DNA from: a virus
IMG/VR virus record: IMGVR_UViG_3300041403_001008
Location: 1 to 35,582 of that record
DNA: 35,582 nucleotides
Strand: one strand, 5' to 3'
The notes beneath the pieces are model-generated. The model searched no databases and was not told where the DNA came from. It was given only the letters and a program-made list of their open reading frames with translations. Positions 1 through 7,471 of this stretch are shown here, piece by piece. Position 1 is the first letter of the stretch, and each line of letters opens with the position of its first letter. Position numbers and translations under genes: made by a program.

Positions 1-1
1 G

Positions 2-604
2 CACTTGCTTTTTTGCGACGCGCAAGAAGTCGTCACGCACGCCTTCACTTATGATGAGGCGCGCAACATCGTGCTCGGCATTCGGGCGAAAGTGCTCGAC
101 CCCGACCGCAAGCCCGTCGTGAATCAATATTGCTCATGGTGCGCCCTCAATGAGACGTGCACCCCCAGGCTCGAAGCCGCTCAACGAGCGCTCGAATACG
201 CGAACGGGCTCAACGTGCGCGAGGGTATCGGTGAGATTCTCGGCTCACCCTCAAAACTCTCGGCTTTCCTCGATGCGTGCGACGCACTCAAAGGCTTCGA
301 GAACGTCGCGCAAAACCGCGCAAGGTGGAAGCTCGAAGAGGGTGAAGAGTTGCATGGGTGGGCATTGACGCGCGTGCTCGGCATCGGGCACGTCACGCCC
401 GCCGCCGCGAAGATGCACACGAAGAAATTGCCGAAGGGGCAAGAGCTCACGCTCGAAAAGCTCTTCGATGCTCTCGGACCTCTCACCCCGTTTCAATTCA
501 AGAATATCATGAAAGCCGTCGAGAAGCCATTGCCGAAGCGATGGCGCTCGAAGGGGCGCCCCTCGACCTACCTCATGCGGGCGCCGAAAAAGAAAAAAAT
601 TTGA
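2..604 (+). CDS. PD-(D/E)XK nuclease of the RecB/Cas4 type, C-terminal part (5' end outside window)
   Basis: The reading frame is open to the left edge, so the start lies outside the window; the TTG at 5 is only the first possible in-window start. What remains resembles the C-terminal half of phage RecB-like exonucleases (DUF2800-like). Counting from that TTG, Cys43, Cys46 and Cys52 form a Cys cluster (YCSWCALNETC) of the kind that, with an upstream Cys, binds an iron-sulfur or zinc centre in this family. The catalytic D...ExK residues would lie upstream and cannot be checked. Followed by an SSB-like gene and an SF2 helicase, it probably belongs to a phage recombination or replication module, processing DNA ends in the cytoplasm. 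The last residues are Lys-rich. Family assignment is likely; activity is inferred. Confidence 0.7.
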   Translation, partial: HLLFCDAQEVVTHAFTYDEARNIVLGIRAKVLDPDRKPVVNQYCSWCALNETCTPRLEAAQRALEYANGLNVREGIGEILGSPSKLSAFLDACDALKGFENVAQNRARWKLEEGEELHGWALTRVLGIGHVTPAAAKMHTKKLPKGQELTLEKLFDALGPLTPFQFKNIMKAVEKPLPKRWRSKGRPSTYLMRAPKKKKI

Positions 605-605
605 G

Positions 606-633
606 TTGAAGCGTGCATTTTAGTGCGCACTCT
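606..633 (+). promoter_or_regulatory. Class A control element upstream of the SSB gene
   Basis: Core TGCATTTTAGTGCGCA at 614-629. The whole 28-base block 606-633 recurs without change at 3437-3464. The core fits a 6+6+6 layout: TGCA/TGCGCA box, AT-rich spacer, TGCGCA box. It lies between the nuclease stop and the next start, followed by an A/C-rich leader made of ACAACCA-type repeats. Promoter or operator role is inferred from position and recurrence. Confidence 0.6.
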
Positions 634-680
634 TCGGCTCACCTTACAAAACAACAACCAACAACCAACAACCGAAAAAA

Positions 681-1088
681 ATGCCTAGCTACATAAGCGG
701 ACAACAAAGCAAACGAACAGATTGCCACAAAGACGGCAATTACCTTCTAGCCGTCATCGGCGCCGAAGAAAAAACGAGCTCGAAAGGCTCGGAAATGATC
801 GAGCTCAAGCTCGAAGTCATCGGGCCCGACATCGAAGAAGGCCAAGGGGCGATTCTCTTCGATTACCTCGTCTTTACCGAATCTGCCGCCTGGAAAATCG
901 ACCAGTTTCGGCGCGCGTGCGGCGAGAATATCGTCGAGGGCAAGGAAGTCGAAGTCGAGGCGAGCGACCTCGAAGGCAAGAGCGTCGAGGCGCATCTCGT
1001 CATTGAAGAATTCAAGGGAAAGAAGCGCAACAAGGTCGGCGACTATATCAACCCGAATGCGGAAAAAGACGGGACCGAGCCCTTTTAG
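681..1088 (+). CDS. Phage ssDNA-binding protein, DUF669-like
   Basis: A 135-residue protein whose pattern DGNYLLAVIGAEEKTSSKG followed by an LxLEV strand, an FDYLVF strand and a C-terminal region near VGDYINP is typical of DUF669 proteins. These are OB-fold-like single-stranded DNA-binding partners in phage replication and recombination modules. It is acidic at the C-terminus, ending in EPF, as SSBs often are. The ATG at 681 follows an unusual A/C-rich leader (ACAACCAACAACC) with no Shine-Dalgarno sequence, and a class A element lies 50 bases upstream. Sitting between a RecB-like nuclease and an SF2 helicase supports a role coating ssDNA at replication or recombination intermediates. Family assignment rests on remembered motifs. 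Confidence 0.7.
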   Translation: MPSYISGQQSKRTDCHKDGNYLLAVIGAEEKTSSKGSEMIELKLEVIGPDIEEGQGAILFDYLVFTESAAWKIDQFRRACGENIVEGKEVEVEASDLEGKSVEAHLVIEEFKGKKRNKVGDYINPNAEKDGTEPF

Positions 1089-1138
1089 GTCGGCAACCGC
1101 GCCCTCACCCCTTTTCGGTTGTCTAGGGTGCACGGCGG

Positions 1139-1163
1139 CGCCGTTGAGCGAAAGCTCGCGGCG
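1139..1163 (+). other. GNRA-type hairpin in the SSB-1214 spacer
   Basis: CGCCG-TT-GAGC-GAAA-GCTC-G-CGGCG forms a stable stem with a GAAA tetraloop between two genes. There is no T-run after it, so it is more likely an mRNA processing or stability element than a complete intrinsic terminator. Confidence 0.45.
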
Positions 1164-1213
1164 TCGCTCACCCAGGCGCCGAGCAACCTCGACAAATTAC
1201 AACACCCGCACCG

Positions 1214-1444
1214 ATGACTCAATCTTTACTTATCGACGTGCCCCCGAGCCCGTCACCTTTCAAAACTCGATGCGCCGAGCTCGGAATCGAGACGACGCCC
1301 GCCGAAGAAATTACCGCGAAGGGCGTCACCGTAACAACGCTTCACGTCGCAACTTTCGGCAAGATTCACGCGACGAGTGAAGAGAGTGAGCGCGACGCCG
1401 CTCTCAAGATTTGCGAAGCTCTCGGTATTCAATTCGAGAAATGA
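1214..1444 (+). CDS. Small protein with a dsRBD-like outline
   Basis: 76 residues, not recognised with confidence. The order PFKTRCAELGI, a central beta-like stretch (TVTTLHVATFGKIHATS) and a final helix ERDAALKICEALGI resembles the alpha-beta-beta-beta-alpha outline of double-stranded-RNA-binding domains, whose last helix typically reads AxxxAAxxALxxL. The similarity is weak and could be chance. ATG 1214 follows an A/C-rich leader (ACAACACCCGCACCG). The stop overlaps the next start (ATGA at 1441), so it is probably translationally coupled to the next two genes, the last of which is the helicase. Confidence 0.6.
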   Translation: MTQSLLIDVPPSPSPFKTRCAELGIETTPAEEITAKGVTVTTLHVATFGKIHATSEESERDAALKICEALGIQFEK

Positions 1445-1734
1445 GCACCCCCATGCAATCGGGCAATGATCCGGCGGCATGGAGTGAAGAAGAAATCGTC
1501 GGGCGAGCCCTCTTCGAGCTCTTTCAAGAGCAACCGAGCTTCGGCTTCGAGATTGGCATTATAGAAATCGTCGGCGAATTCATCGACGTGCGCCCCGACG
1601 GCTCTCGCGTGCCCTCAATCATGCTCACAACATTCGACGCGGCAACGGCGGGCGTCTTCATGGAGGGCTCGCCGCTCAATCGACGGCTCGCTCAACTCAT
1701 CGAAAAGCCCGTCGTCGTCACTTATACCGGATGA
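1441..1734 (+). CDS. Conserved-looking small phage protein, unknown
   Basis: 97 residues from ATG 1441, chosen because it overlaps the stop of the previous gene as ATGA; an upstream in-frame start at 1411 would lie inside that gene. The protein has an acidic N-terminal half and a beta-rich centre (GFEIGIIEIVGEFIDVRPDG...VPSIMLTTF) suggesting a small beta-barrel or DNA-metabolism accessory. Its stop again overlaps the helicase start (ATGA at 1731). Tight coupling 1214-1441-1731 suggests that all three serve the same DNA-processing step. No family recognised. Confidence 0.65.
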   Translation: MSTPMQSGNDPAAWSEEEIVGRALFELFQEQPSFGFEIGIIEIVGEFIDVRPDGSRVPSIMLTTFDAATAGVFMEGSPLNRRLAQLIEKPVVVTYTG

Positions 1735-3440
1735 AGTTGCGACCCTATCAAACCGAATTCATAGACAATAGCCTCAAGGCTTTCGAGGAAAATCAACGAG
1801 TGCTCTCGTGCGCGGCGACTGGCGCGGGCAAGACTATCATCGCGAGCGAGCTCATGCGGCGCGAGAAGGGAAATTGCCTTTTTCTCGCCGACGCCGAAGA
1901 GCTCATCAAGCAAAACGCCGACAAATTCTTCAAATTCACGGGCGAAGTCGCGGGCGTCGAGCGCGGGAAGTCTCACGCGATGCTCGGCGTTGACCGCGTC
2001 GTCGTCGCGACGAGTCAAACGCTTTGGAGGCGACTCGACCGCTACCCCGAAGACTATTTCAATCTAATCATCGTTGACGAAGCGCACCGCAACACGCTCG
2101 GCAAGATGAGTGAGCGCATTCTTGAGCACTTCGGCGAATTCTCGAAGGTGCTCGGCGTCACCGCGACACCCTACCGCACCGACCGCAAGCAACTCGGCGA
2201 CTATTACGAGACGCTCGCCGTTGACATCGGGCTCGACCGTCTCATTCGCGAGGGGTGGCTCTCGCGAATCATGATTAAGGGCGTGCCGCTCGACATCGAC
2301 TTGAGCGCGGTGCGATCAAGCGGCGGCGACTACAAGGCGAGCGACCTCGATGCCGTCATCGAGCCTTGCCTAGTGAAAGCCGCCGAGCTTCTTCGCGAGA
2401 CGATTCGAGAACACAACCGCAAGGGCACCGTCGTCTTCTTGCCGCTCATAAAGACCTCGAAACGCTTCGTTGAGATTCTTTGCGCGATGGGCGTGCGGGC
2501 GGTGCACGTTGACGGCGAAGACCGAAGCTCGCTTTCGCTTTTCGAGAGCGGGAAAGCCGAAGTCGTTTGCAATTCGGCACTTCTCTCGACTGGTTGGGAT
2601 TGCCCGCGCGTCGATTGCATTTACCCGCTCTCACCGACGAAGTCGCTCTCGCTATTCTCTCAACGAGTCGGGCGGGGCACCCGACTTTACCCCGAGAAAG
2701 ATCACTTGTTGCTTCTCGATCCGCTTTACCTTCACGAGACGCATCGACTCATCACGCCCGCAAGTCTCGTTGCTAGCGACGCCGATGAAGCCGCCGAGAT
2801 TCGCAAGAAGATTCGCGAGGGCGAAGAGTGCGGCGCGGGCTTTGCCGACCTTCTCAAGAGCGAGGAAGAAGCCGAAGCCGACCGCGAAGATTCTCTTCGC
2901 AAGCAACTCGAAGAGGCGAAGAAGAAAGACCCGAGGCTCGTCGATGCCCTCGACTTCGCAATCTCGTCGGGTGACTTGGGAACCGCCGAATATCAACCGA
3001 CGACTCGGCGGGAAGAGGGCGAGCCGACGGCGAAGCAACTCGCTTGCTTAGAAAAGAACGGCTTCAACACCGACTCAATCAAGACCTTCGGGCAAGCCTC
3101 GAAGCTCATCGACTTGCTCTTCACTCGTCGCGAGAAGGGGCTCGCGACGCCGAAGCAACTGAGAATCTTGAAGCGCTTCAAGCACCCCGACCCAGGCGCC
3201 GCAACCTTCGAGGAAGCGAGCGACTTCATCGACAAGAAGCTCAAGGGGAAAGATGAGCGCTTCGAGAATACGAACCCCATCACGGCGCTTCAAATGGTGA
3301 AGCTCAAGCAAATCGGAATAAAGCCGAGCGACGTGAAGAGCCGCGAGCTCGCCGAGCGAATCTTGCGGGAAGCCCGCACCCCCGAAGAAGCCGAGGCGAT
3401 AATTGCCGAGCAATCCGAAGAAAGTGAAATAAACTCTTGA
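1731..3440 (+). CDS. SF2 DEAD/DEAH-box helicase (SSL2/RecG-like phage helicase)
   Basis: 569 residues. Motif I is ATGAGKT (29-35), motif II DEAH (116-119), motif III TATP (144-147) and motif VI QRVGRGTR (311-318); the Q-region RPYQ is at 4-7. This is a complete SF2 ATPase core as in phage type III restriction/SSL2-like helicases that unwind or remodel DNA at forks. After an acidic coiled stretch (360-400), the C-terminus carries three copies of a short module, TxKQLxxLxxxG...FxxASxxI, at about 432-462, 472-504 and 517-549. Such modules occur at the ends of several phage helicases and may bind DNA or partners. The start overlaps the preceding stop. Helicase call is firm; its exact pathway is inferred from the neighbouring SSB and PrimPol. 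Confidence 0.9.
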   Translation: MKLRPYQTEFIDNSLKAFEENQRVLSCAATGAGKTIIASELMRREKGNCLFLADAEELIKQNADKFFKFTGEVAGVERGKSHAMLGVDRVVVATSQTLWRRLDRYPEDYFNLIIVDEAHRNTLGKMSERILEHFGEFSKVLGVTATPYRTDRKQLGDYYETLAVDIGLDRLIREGWLSRIMIKGVPLDIDLSAVRSSGGDYKASDLDAVIEPCLVKAAELLRETIREHNRKGTVVFLPLIKTSKRFVEILCAMGVRAVHVDGEDRSSLSLFESGKAEVVCNSALLSTGWDCPRVDCIYPLSPTKSLSLFSQRVGRGTRLYPEKDHLLLLDPLYLHETHRLITPASLVASDADEAAEIRKKIREGEECGAGFADLLKSEEEAEADREDSLRKQLEEAKKKDPRLVDALDFAISSGDLGTAEYQPTTRREEGEPTAKQLACLEKNGFNTDSIKTFGQASKLIDLLFTRREKGLATPKQLRILKRFKHPDPGAATFEEASDFIDKKLKGKDERFENTNPITALQMVKLKQIGIKPSDVKSRELAERILREARTPEEAEAIIAEQSEESEINS

Positions 3441-3464
3441 AGCGTGCATTTTAGTGCGCACTCT
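3437..3464 (+). promoter_or_regulatory. Class A control element, second exact 28-base copy
   Basis: Core TGCATTTTAGTGCGCA at 3445-3460, starting at the end of the helicase gene. The next ATG (3473) follows after only 12 bases, including CTCTCACC, a short leader sequence also found in front of the genes at 13171 and 27049. Exact recurrence of 606-633 supports a real regulatory site. Confidence 0.6.
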
Positions 3465-3472
3465 CTCACCGC

Positions 3473-3748
3473 ATGAAGAAACTCAACCGCACTCAAAAAG
3501 CCCTTCGAGCGAAAGGCTTCGCCGCTATGAGGACTAGGGGCAAAATTCGCACGTCGAGCGCCGCTTCACCGTGGCGCAACGCTTTCCCCATCGCCGAACC
3601 CGAGCCCATTATTCAAGATCACCCGACCGGCAAGCGCATCGCAACGACCATCGTGCCGACCATCGCAGGGGAAGTCATGCCAGTTTGCTTGCATCGGTGC
3701 ACTCACATCAACACGCGGCACGGCTCGAAAGCCGAGCGTCGCGCCTGA
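3473..3748 (+). CDS. Small basic protein, unknown
   Basis: 91 residues, strongly basic N-terminus (MKKLNRTQKALRAKG), a central stretch rich in Pro and Ile, and a Cys/His-containing end (VCLHRCTHINTRHGSKAE) that might bind a metal. No family recognised. It is the first gene after a class A element with a very short leader, so it is probably the head of the transcript that runs through the small genes into the primase. Coding is supported by position and codon bias; function unknown. Confidence 0.55.
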   Translation: MKKLNRTQKALRAKGFAAMRTRGKIRTSSAASPWRNAFPIAEPEPIIQDHPTGKRIATTIVPTIAGEVMPVCLHRCTHINTRHGSKAERRA

Positions 3749-3770
3749 CACTCACCCCTAAAAAAAAGCC

Positions 3771-3953
3771 ATGAATACAGAAAAAATACTCATTCAACAA
3801 GAAGTAGAAAAACGAGAAGCGCATTCCAATTCACTTGCCGAAGAAAGGCTCAAAATCGAGCGGGAGCTTCGCCGCAATGCAATCCTCATCACCGCCGAAA
3901 AAGCAAAGCTCAAAATAATCATTGAAGCCATTGAGAGCGGTGAGCTCTTATGA
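3771..3953 (+). CDS. Small coiled-coil protein, unknown
   Basis: 60 residues, almost wholly alpha-helical by composition: Lys/Glu/Ile-rich heptad-like pattern (EVEKREAHSNSLAEERLKI...). The A/T-richer codon choice (AAA, ATA) differs from its neighbours. It starts in MNTEKILIQQ, reminiscent of the first residues of the gene at 7149 (MNTEQILNIL), but the rest does not match. It starts 22 bases after the preceding gene and ends 4 bases before the next start at 3958. Confidence 0.5.
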   Translation: MNTEKILIQQEVEKREAHSNSLAEERLKIERELRRNAILITAEKAKLKIIIEAIESGELL

Positions 3954-3957
3954 CCTC

Positions 3958-4362
3958 ATGGGCAACAACGCTATCGCCGAGCGAATTCGTCGCTCGATGG
4001 AACGCGAGAAAGCCGAGAAAGCTCAACGCGAAGCCGACCCCGACGGGCGCGCCGCTCACGCATCGGGGCGCTCATTCACCCAGGCGCCAAGCGCCGAGAA
4101 AGAGCTCACCCCCGTCGTCGAGACGCCCGACAACTCTCTCACCTTCGAGGCGACCGTCGAGCGCAACTGGCGAAAGGTCGGCATGAGCCCGAAAGACTCG
4201 CTCGGCAACCTCGAAATGAACCTCAAGCGCGGCGGCTCGATAAGTGGCACGCTCGCGCTTCGCTACCTCAACGAGCCTCTTTTACTAGCACTCACGAAAC
4301 TTCGCGGCGACGGCTCAAATCAGTCTCGGCGCTTCAAGGTGACAATATCAATCGAAGAATAA
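3958..4362 (+). CDS. Unknown protein of the replication block
   Basis: 134 residues from ATG 3958; an in-frame TTG at 3922 would overlap the previous gene and is less likely. The N-terminal 60 residues are charged and low-complexity (RRSMEREKAEKAQREAD), then a compact domain follows (SLTFEATVERNW...LGNLEMNLKRGGSISG...RRFKVTISIEE) that looks like an alpha/beta fold ending in two strands. No family recognised. Its stop overlaps the next start (TAATG at 4360-4364), linking it to the membrane peptide and the primase-helicase downstream. Confidence 0.6.
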   Translation: MGNNAIAERIRRSMEREKAEKAQREADPDGRAAHASGRSFTQAPSAEKELTPVVETPDNSLTFEATVERNWRKVGMSPKDSLGNLEMNLKRGGSISGTLALRYLNEPLLLALTKLRGDGSNQSRRFKVTISIEE

Positions 4363-4565
4363 TGATCGGGCCGAATTCCGAAGCCAACATCACCGCCGAG
4401 AGCATCTTCAACGTCTTCGCCGTGAGTGGGGTGCTCGTGCTTCTCATGCTCATCGTCGCCGCATGGGTGCTCATTCGCAAGAATCGGCGCGATACGCCTC
4501 ACGAGAGCGAGCTCGCAAGTCATCACCGCCTTCGCGGCATTCGGCGCGACGTTTCCAATTCCTGA
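4362..4565 (+). CDS. Small single-span membrane protein
   Basis: 67 residues. One transmembrane segment at about 17-39 (FNVFAVSGVLVLLMLIVAAW) is followed at once by a basic patch (IRKNRR), predicting N-terminus outside and the basic tail in the cytoplasm. It starts in a TAATG overlap with the preceding gene and ends three bases before the primase gene. Phage membrane peptides in replication operons can anchor replication complexes or block superinfection; neither is shown here. Confidence 0.6.
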   Translation: MIGPNSEANITAESIFNVFAVSGVLVLLMLIVAAWVLIRKNRRDTPHESELASHHRLRGIRRDVSNS

Positions 4566-4568
4566 TAC

Positions 4569-6773
4569 ATGGGCTTCAAATACAAGAGCGGCGCCTCGAA
4601 GCGCACCGAATTCAACCCCGACGACGCACCCTTGCCGCCGAGCGTGCAAGAGTATCTCGACGGGCCCGTGCCCGAGGGTGGGCGCAACCGCGCACTCTTC
4701 AATGCGGCGGGGCAATTCCGCGACATCGGCGAGAGCAAAGAAGAAGCACTCGCGCTTCTCGGCTCGAAGGCGATGCGCGACGGCTTGCCCGAGAGCGAAG
4801 TGCGCACTTGCATAGAGAGCGCTTACAATCAACCGCCGCGTGAGGCGCCCCGAGCGAAAGGCAAGAGCGCTTCACCCAGGGGCGGCGGGCGCCGCGTGAG
4901 CGACTACACGCTCAAGCGGGGCACCTTTGCGGGCTCGAAGCCCGAGCAAGTCGCGCCCGTCAAGACGCTCGAAGAAGCGACGCCGATGACGGTGCCCGCA
5001 CCGATTGAAGAAGACGGCTTCGAGAGCTTCTTGCTTGCCGCCTTCGAGGAAGGCGAAGGCGTTTGCCTTTCTCGCGGGCGCGAGCTCGACGACGGGACAA
5101 TCGCGCCCGACGTCGGCGTCACGCTTGAGCGTGAGAAATGGCTCGAAAGGGTAAGGCGCAAAGGCGACGTCACGAAAGTCGAAAGCACGAAGCTCGGGCT
5201 TTACGTGCGAATGAATCCGTTGAAGCCGCTCTCGAAGCGCAACCTCAACGAAGACGTCACCGCCTTTCGGCACGTTCTCGTCGAATTCGACACCGACGCG
5301 AACGGCGAGACGATTCCGAAAGAGAAGCAATTCGGCATGATGCTCGCGAGCGATTTGCCCATCACGGCAATCATCGACTCGGGCAACAAGAGTTTGCACG
5401 CCTGGGTGCGAGTCGATGCCGAAGACGCCGAGCAATATCGCGAGCGCGCCGAGAAGATTTACTCGCTCTTTCCAGATGTTGACGAACAAAATCACAACCC
5501 GAACCGACTGAGCCGCGCGCCCGACGGCTTTCGCACCGTCAACAACGAAGTCAGGCGGCAACGGCTTCTCAAGCTCAACGTCGGCGCGCAAAACTTCGAG
5601 GCATGGGAAGCGCTCAACGAGGCGAAAACGCAAGGCGAAGGCTACACGCTCGACGAGCTTCTCGCCTATGACGTCGAAAATGATCCGAATACCGTCATCG
5701 GGCAACGATGGCTTTGCAAGAATGGCTCGCTCGTCATCGTTGCGCCGTCGGGCGTCGGCAAGTCGGCGCTCACGTCGCAACTCTCGCTCGGGTGGAGCAT
5801 CGCACGCAACGACCTCACCTTCGGCATCGAGCCCATCAAGCCGCTTCGGCAACTCATTCTTCAAGCCGAGAATGACAAAGGCGACCTCGCCGAAGGGCTT
5901 CAAGGAATCATCAAGGGCGCGAAGCTCTCGACCGCCGAGCGCCGCAAGGCGAACGAAAATCTCTTCTTTCGTCGCATCACGACTCTCACGGGCGAGGCAT
6001 TTTTGCACGCCGTCGAGGGCTTCGTGCAACTTCACCGCCCCGACATTTGCTGGATTGACCCGCTTCTCAACTTCATCGGCGACGACGCCAGCAAGCAAGA
6101 AGTCATCGCTCGCTTTTGCGTCGAAGGGCTCAACACAATCGGGCACCGCACCGGCACAATCTTCGCCCTCATTCATCACACGGCAAAACCGAAGACCGCC
6201 GCCGACAAGAAGGGGCAAACTGCAACCGACCTCGCCTATGCGGGCTTTGGCTCATCGGGGCTCACAAATTGGGCTCGCGAAGTCATGGTGCTCGACCGCG
6301 TAGAAGTGCCCGAGGGCGAGCCGCCGACGTTTACTTTGACCGCGTGCAAGCGACGACTTCGTGCGGGCATGAAGACGATGACGCCCGACGAAGACGGCGC
6401 GCCGATGGACGGGCAGCCGACCGCGCAAATTTACATTCGGCACTCGACCGACCGCATCGCCTGGGTGCAATGCCCGAAGCCCGAGAGCGAAGAAGACGAG
6501 AAGCCGCGCGGGCGCCGAGGGGCGAAGAGGGGCGACGACTCCAACAACCCGAAAGGGCGCCCGAGCTCGCTCACCGATGCGCAACGCCTCGACATCGCCG
6601 ACGCCGTCAACGCGAACGGCGGCGACCCGCGCATCGGGCCCGAGGCGACCGACGCGCTCGCGCGCAAAATCGGGAAGCACCCTCGAAGCGTGCAACGCTA
6701 CCTCAACGAAGTCGCCGAGCGGGCGGCGAAGGCTCGCGAAGAGCTCATCAAGGAAGGGGCAATCAAATCATGA
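4569..6773 (+). CDS. Primase-polymerase fused to RepA-like replicative helicase
   Basis: 734 residues. Residues 45-92 resemble a PriCT-type helical module. Residues about 150-340 look like an archaeo-eukaryotic primase domain: EFDTD (239-243) as the metal-binding acidic pair, HAWV (277-280) and NPNRLSR (310-316). The second half is a RecA-fold ATPase of the RepA/AAA_25 kind, with Walker A APSGVGKS (392-399), Walker B CWIDPLLNF (494-502) and the HHTAKP motif (536-541). The basic C-terminus ends in an HTH-like stretch (HPRSVQRYLNEV) that could bind the origin. Such PrimPol-helicase fusions can prime, synthesise and unwind in phage replicons with no separate polymerase. No other DNA polymerase is seen in this window, and an origin-like region lies 1.3 kb downstream. 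Confidence 0.85.
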   Translation: MGFKYKSGASKRTEFNPDDAPLPPSVQEYLDGPVPEGGRNRALFNAAGQFRDIGESKEEALALLGSKAMRDGLPESEVRTCIESAYNQPPREAPRAKGKSASPRGGGRRVSDYTLKRGTFAGSKPEQVAPVKTLEEATPMTVPAPIEEDGFESFLLAAFEEGEGVCLSRGRELDDGTIAPDVGVTLEREKWLERVRRKGDVTKVESTKLGLYVRMNPLKPLSKRNLNEDVTAFRHVLVEFDTDANGETIPKEKQFGMMLASDLPITAIIDSGNKSLHAWVRVDAEDAEQYRERAEKIYSLFPDVDEQNHNPNRLSRAPDGFRTVNNEVRRQRLLKLNVGAQNFEAWEALNEAKTQGEGYTLDELLAYDVENDPNTVIGQRWLCKNGSLVIVAPSGVGKSALTSQLSLGWSIARNDLTFGIEPIKPLRQLILQAENDKGDLAEGLQGIIKGAKLSTAERRKANENLFFRRITTLTGEAFLHAVEGFVQLHRPDICWIDPLLNFIGDDASKQEVIARFCVEGLNTIGHRTGTIFALIHHTAKPKTAADKKGQTATDLAYAGFGSSGLTNWAREVMVLDRVEVPEGEPPTFTLTACKRRLRAGMKTMTPDEDGAPMDGQPTAQIYIRHSTDRIAWVQCPKPESEEDEKPRGRRGAKRGDDSNNPKGRPSSLTDAQRLDIADAVNANGGDPRIGPEATDALARKIGKHPRSVQRYLNEVAERAAKAREELIKEGAIKS

Positions 6774-7045
6774 ACACGACACGACACGAACACGGCAACA
6801 AGGGCAAGTTTCGCCCGAGCAAAAACTCGCCCCATTTCTACGGCATCGTGAGAAGCGAAACCGAGCAACGAGAGCTCGAAGCCGAAGAGAGAGAGCTCAA
6901 GAATTGCGCAATCGTGCGCCGAGCGTGCGACGCCTTCTTCGAGCGTCGAGGGCTCGACATCAACAACCCCATCGAGCCGCCCCCGTGGAGCGACACGCTC
7001 ATCGAGGCTTGCTTCGAGCGCAACCTCACGCTCGCGACGGCGTGA
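6770..7045 (+). CDS. Small protein coupled to the primase gene
   Basis: 91 residues from ATG 6770, which overlaps the primase stop as ATGA. The N-terminus is Arg/His/Lys-rich, the middle is a charged helix (ETEQRELEAEERELKNCAIV), and the end has NNPIEPPPWSDTLIEACFER. No family recognised. Translational coupling and a strong terminator 5 bases after the stop make it the last gene of the replication transcript, so it is likely an accessory of the primase-helicase. Confidence 0.65.
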   Translation: MNTTRHEHGNKGKFRPSKNSPHFYGIVRSETEQRELEAEERELKNCAIVRRACDAFFERRGLDINNPIEPPPWSDTLIEACFERNLTLATA

Positions 7046-7049
7046 CGAG

Positions 7050-7074
7050 AGCCCCGCTTCGGTGGGGCTTTTTT
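7050..7074 (+). terminator. Intrinsic terminator after the replication block
   Basis: Stem AGCCCCGC / GTGGGGCT with a TTCG loop followed by six T residues. It directly follows the stop at 7045 and precedes a class A plus class B promoter region. Confidence 0.9.
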
Positions 7075-7090
7075 GCGCCTGGGAAAAAAA

Positions 7091-7140
7091 TGCGCATTTT
7101 TATGCAAAAAGAGCTTGCATGACAAGCCCCTTGTGATAAT
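7091..7140 (+). promoter_or_regulatory. Class A dyad followed by class B promoter/operator
   Basis: TGCGCATTTTTATGCA (7091-7106) is a class A-like site. It is followed by TTGCAT (7115-7120), the perfect palindrome ACAAG-CCC-CTTGT (7122-7134) and GATAAT (7135-7140) in an extended -10 context (TGTGATAAT). The start codon at 7149 lies eight bases after the -10-like box, so the mRNA would be leaderless or nearly so. The 14-base spacing between TTGCAT and GATAAT is constant in all four class B copies. Confidence 0.7.
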
Positions 7141-7148
7141 CTTACAAC

Positions 7149-7346
7149 ATGAACACCGAGCAAATTCTAAACATCCTTCATCAAGCCGATTGCGCCTCTT
7201 CCTTCCTTCAATCTGATTCAGCACCTCAGAAGCTCGAAGAAGGCGGCAAGCGCTTCGCTAATCAAACCGAAGCAAACCGCGAGCAACTCAAGAAGGCGGC
7301 AAGAGACTTGCAAGCCGCCCTTCGCGCTATCCAGCACGCAATGTAG
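7149..7346 (+). CDS. Class B cassette gene 1: small helical protein
   Basis: 65 residues, Gln/Ala/Glu-rich and predicted all-helical (REQLKKAARDLQAALRAIQ). One Cys, no membrane segment, no recognisable family. It sits alone between two terminators (7050-7074 and 7367-7391) and behind its own class B promoter with almost no leader. It is therefore an independently transcribed unit, the usual build of a phage moron or early host-takeover gene. Such genes often encode anti-defence or host-modulating proteins, but nothing in the sequence shows which. Confidence 0.65.
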   Translation: MNTEQILNILHQADCASSFLQSDSAPQKLEEGGKRFANQTEANREQLKKAARDLQAALRAIQHAM

Positions 7347-7366
7347 ATCAACCCGAGCGTGACGAG

Positions 7367-7391
7367 AGCCCCGCTTCGGCGGGGCTTTTTT
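7367..7391 (+). terminator. Intrinsic terminator after cassette 1
   Basis: AGCCCCGC / GCGGGGCT stem with TTCG loop and a run of Ts. The sequence around it (GTGACGAGAGCCCCGCTTCG) closely repeats the terminator at 7050, suggesting that the cassette arose by duplication or insertion between like terminators. Confidence 0.9.
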
Positions 7392-7410
7392 GCGCTTGGG
7401 AAAAAATCGA

Positions 7411-7463
7411 AAAAGTGCACTTTTTTTACCTTTTCACTTGCACCGCAAGCCCTTTGTGATAGA
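7411..7463 (+). promoter_or_regulatory. Degenerate class A site and class B promoter 2
   Basis: GTGCACTTTTTTTACC near 7415 is a partial class A site. TTGCAC (7438-7443) is followed after the invariant 14 bases by GATAGA (7458-7463). The operator is imperfect: GCAAG-CCC-TTTGT. The ATG at 7472 is again eight bases after the -10-like box. Confidence 0.6.
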
Positions 7464-7471
7464 GTCTTCAC

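Noticed and set aside
4872-6218. Long minus-strand open frame opposite the primase
   Set aside because: It mirrors the strongly biased codons of the primase gene, has no domain of its own and no leader; such antisense frames are expected at this GC content.
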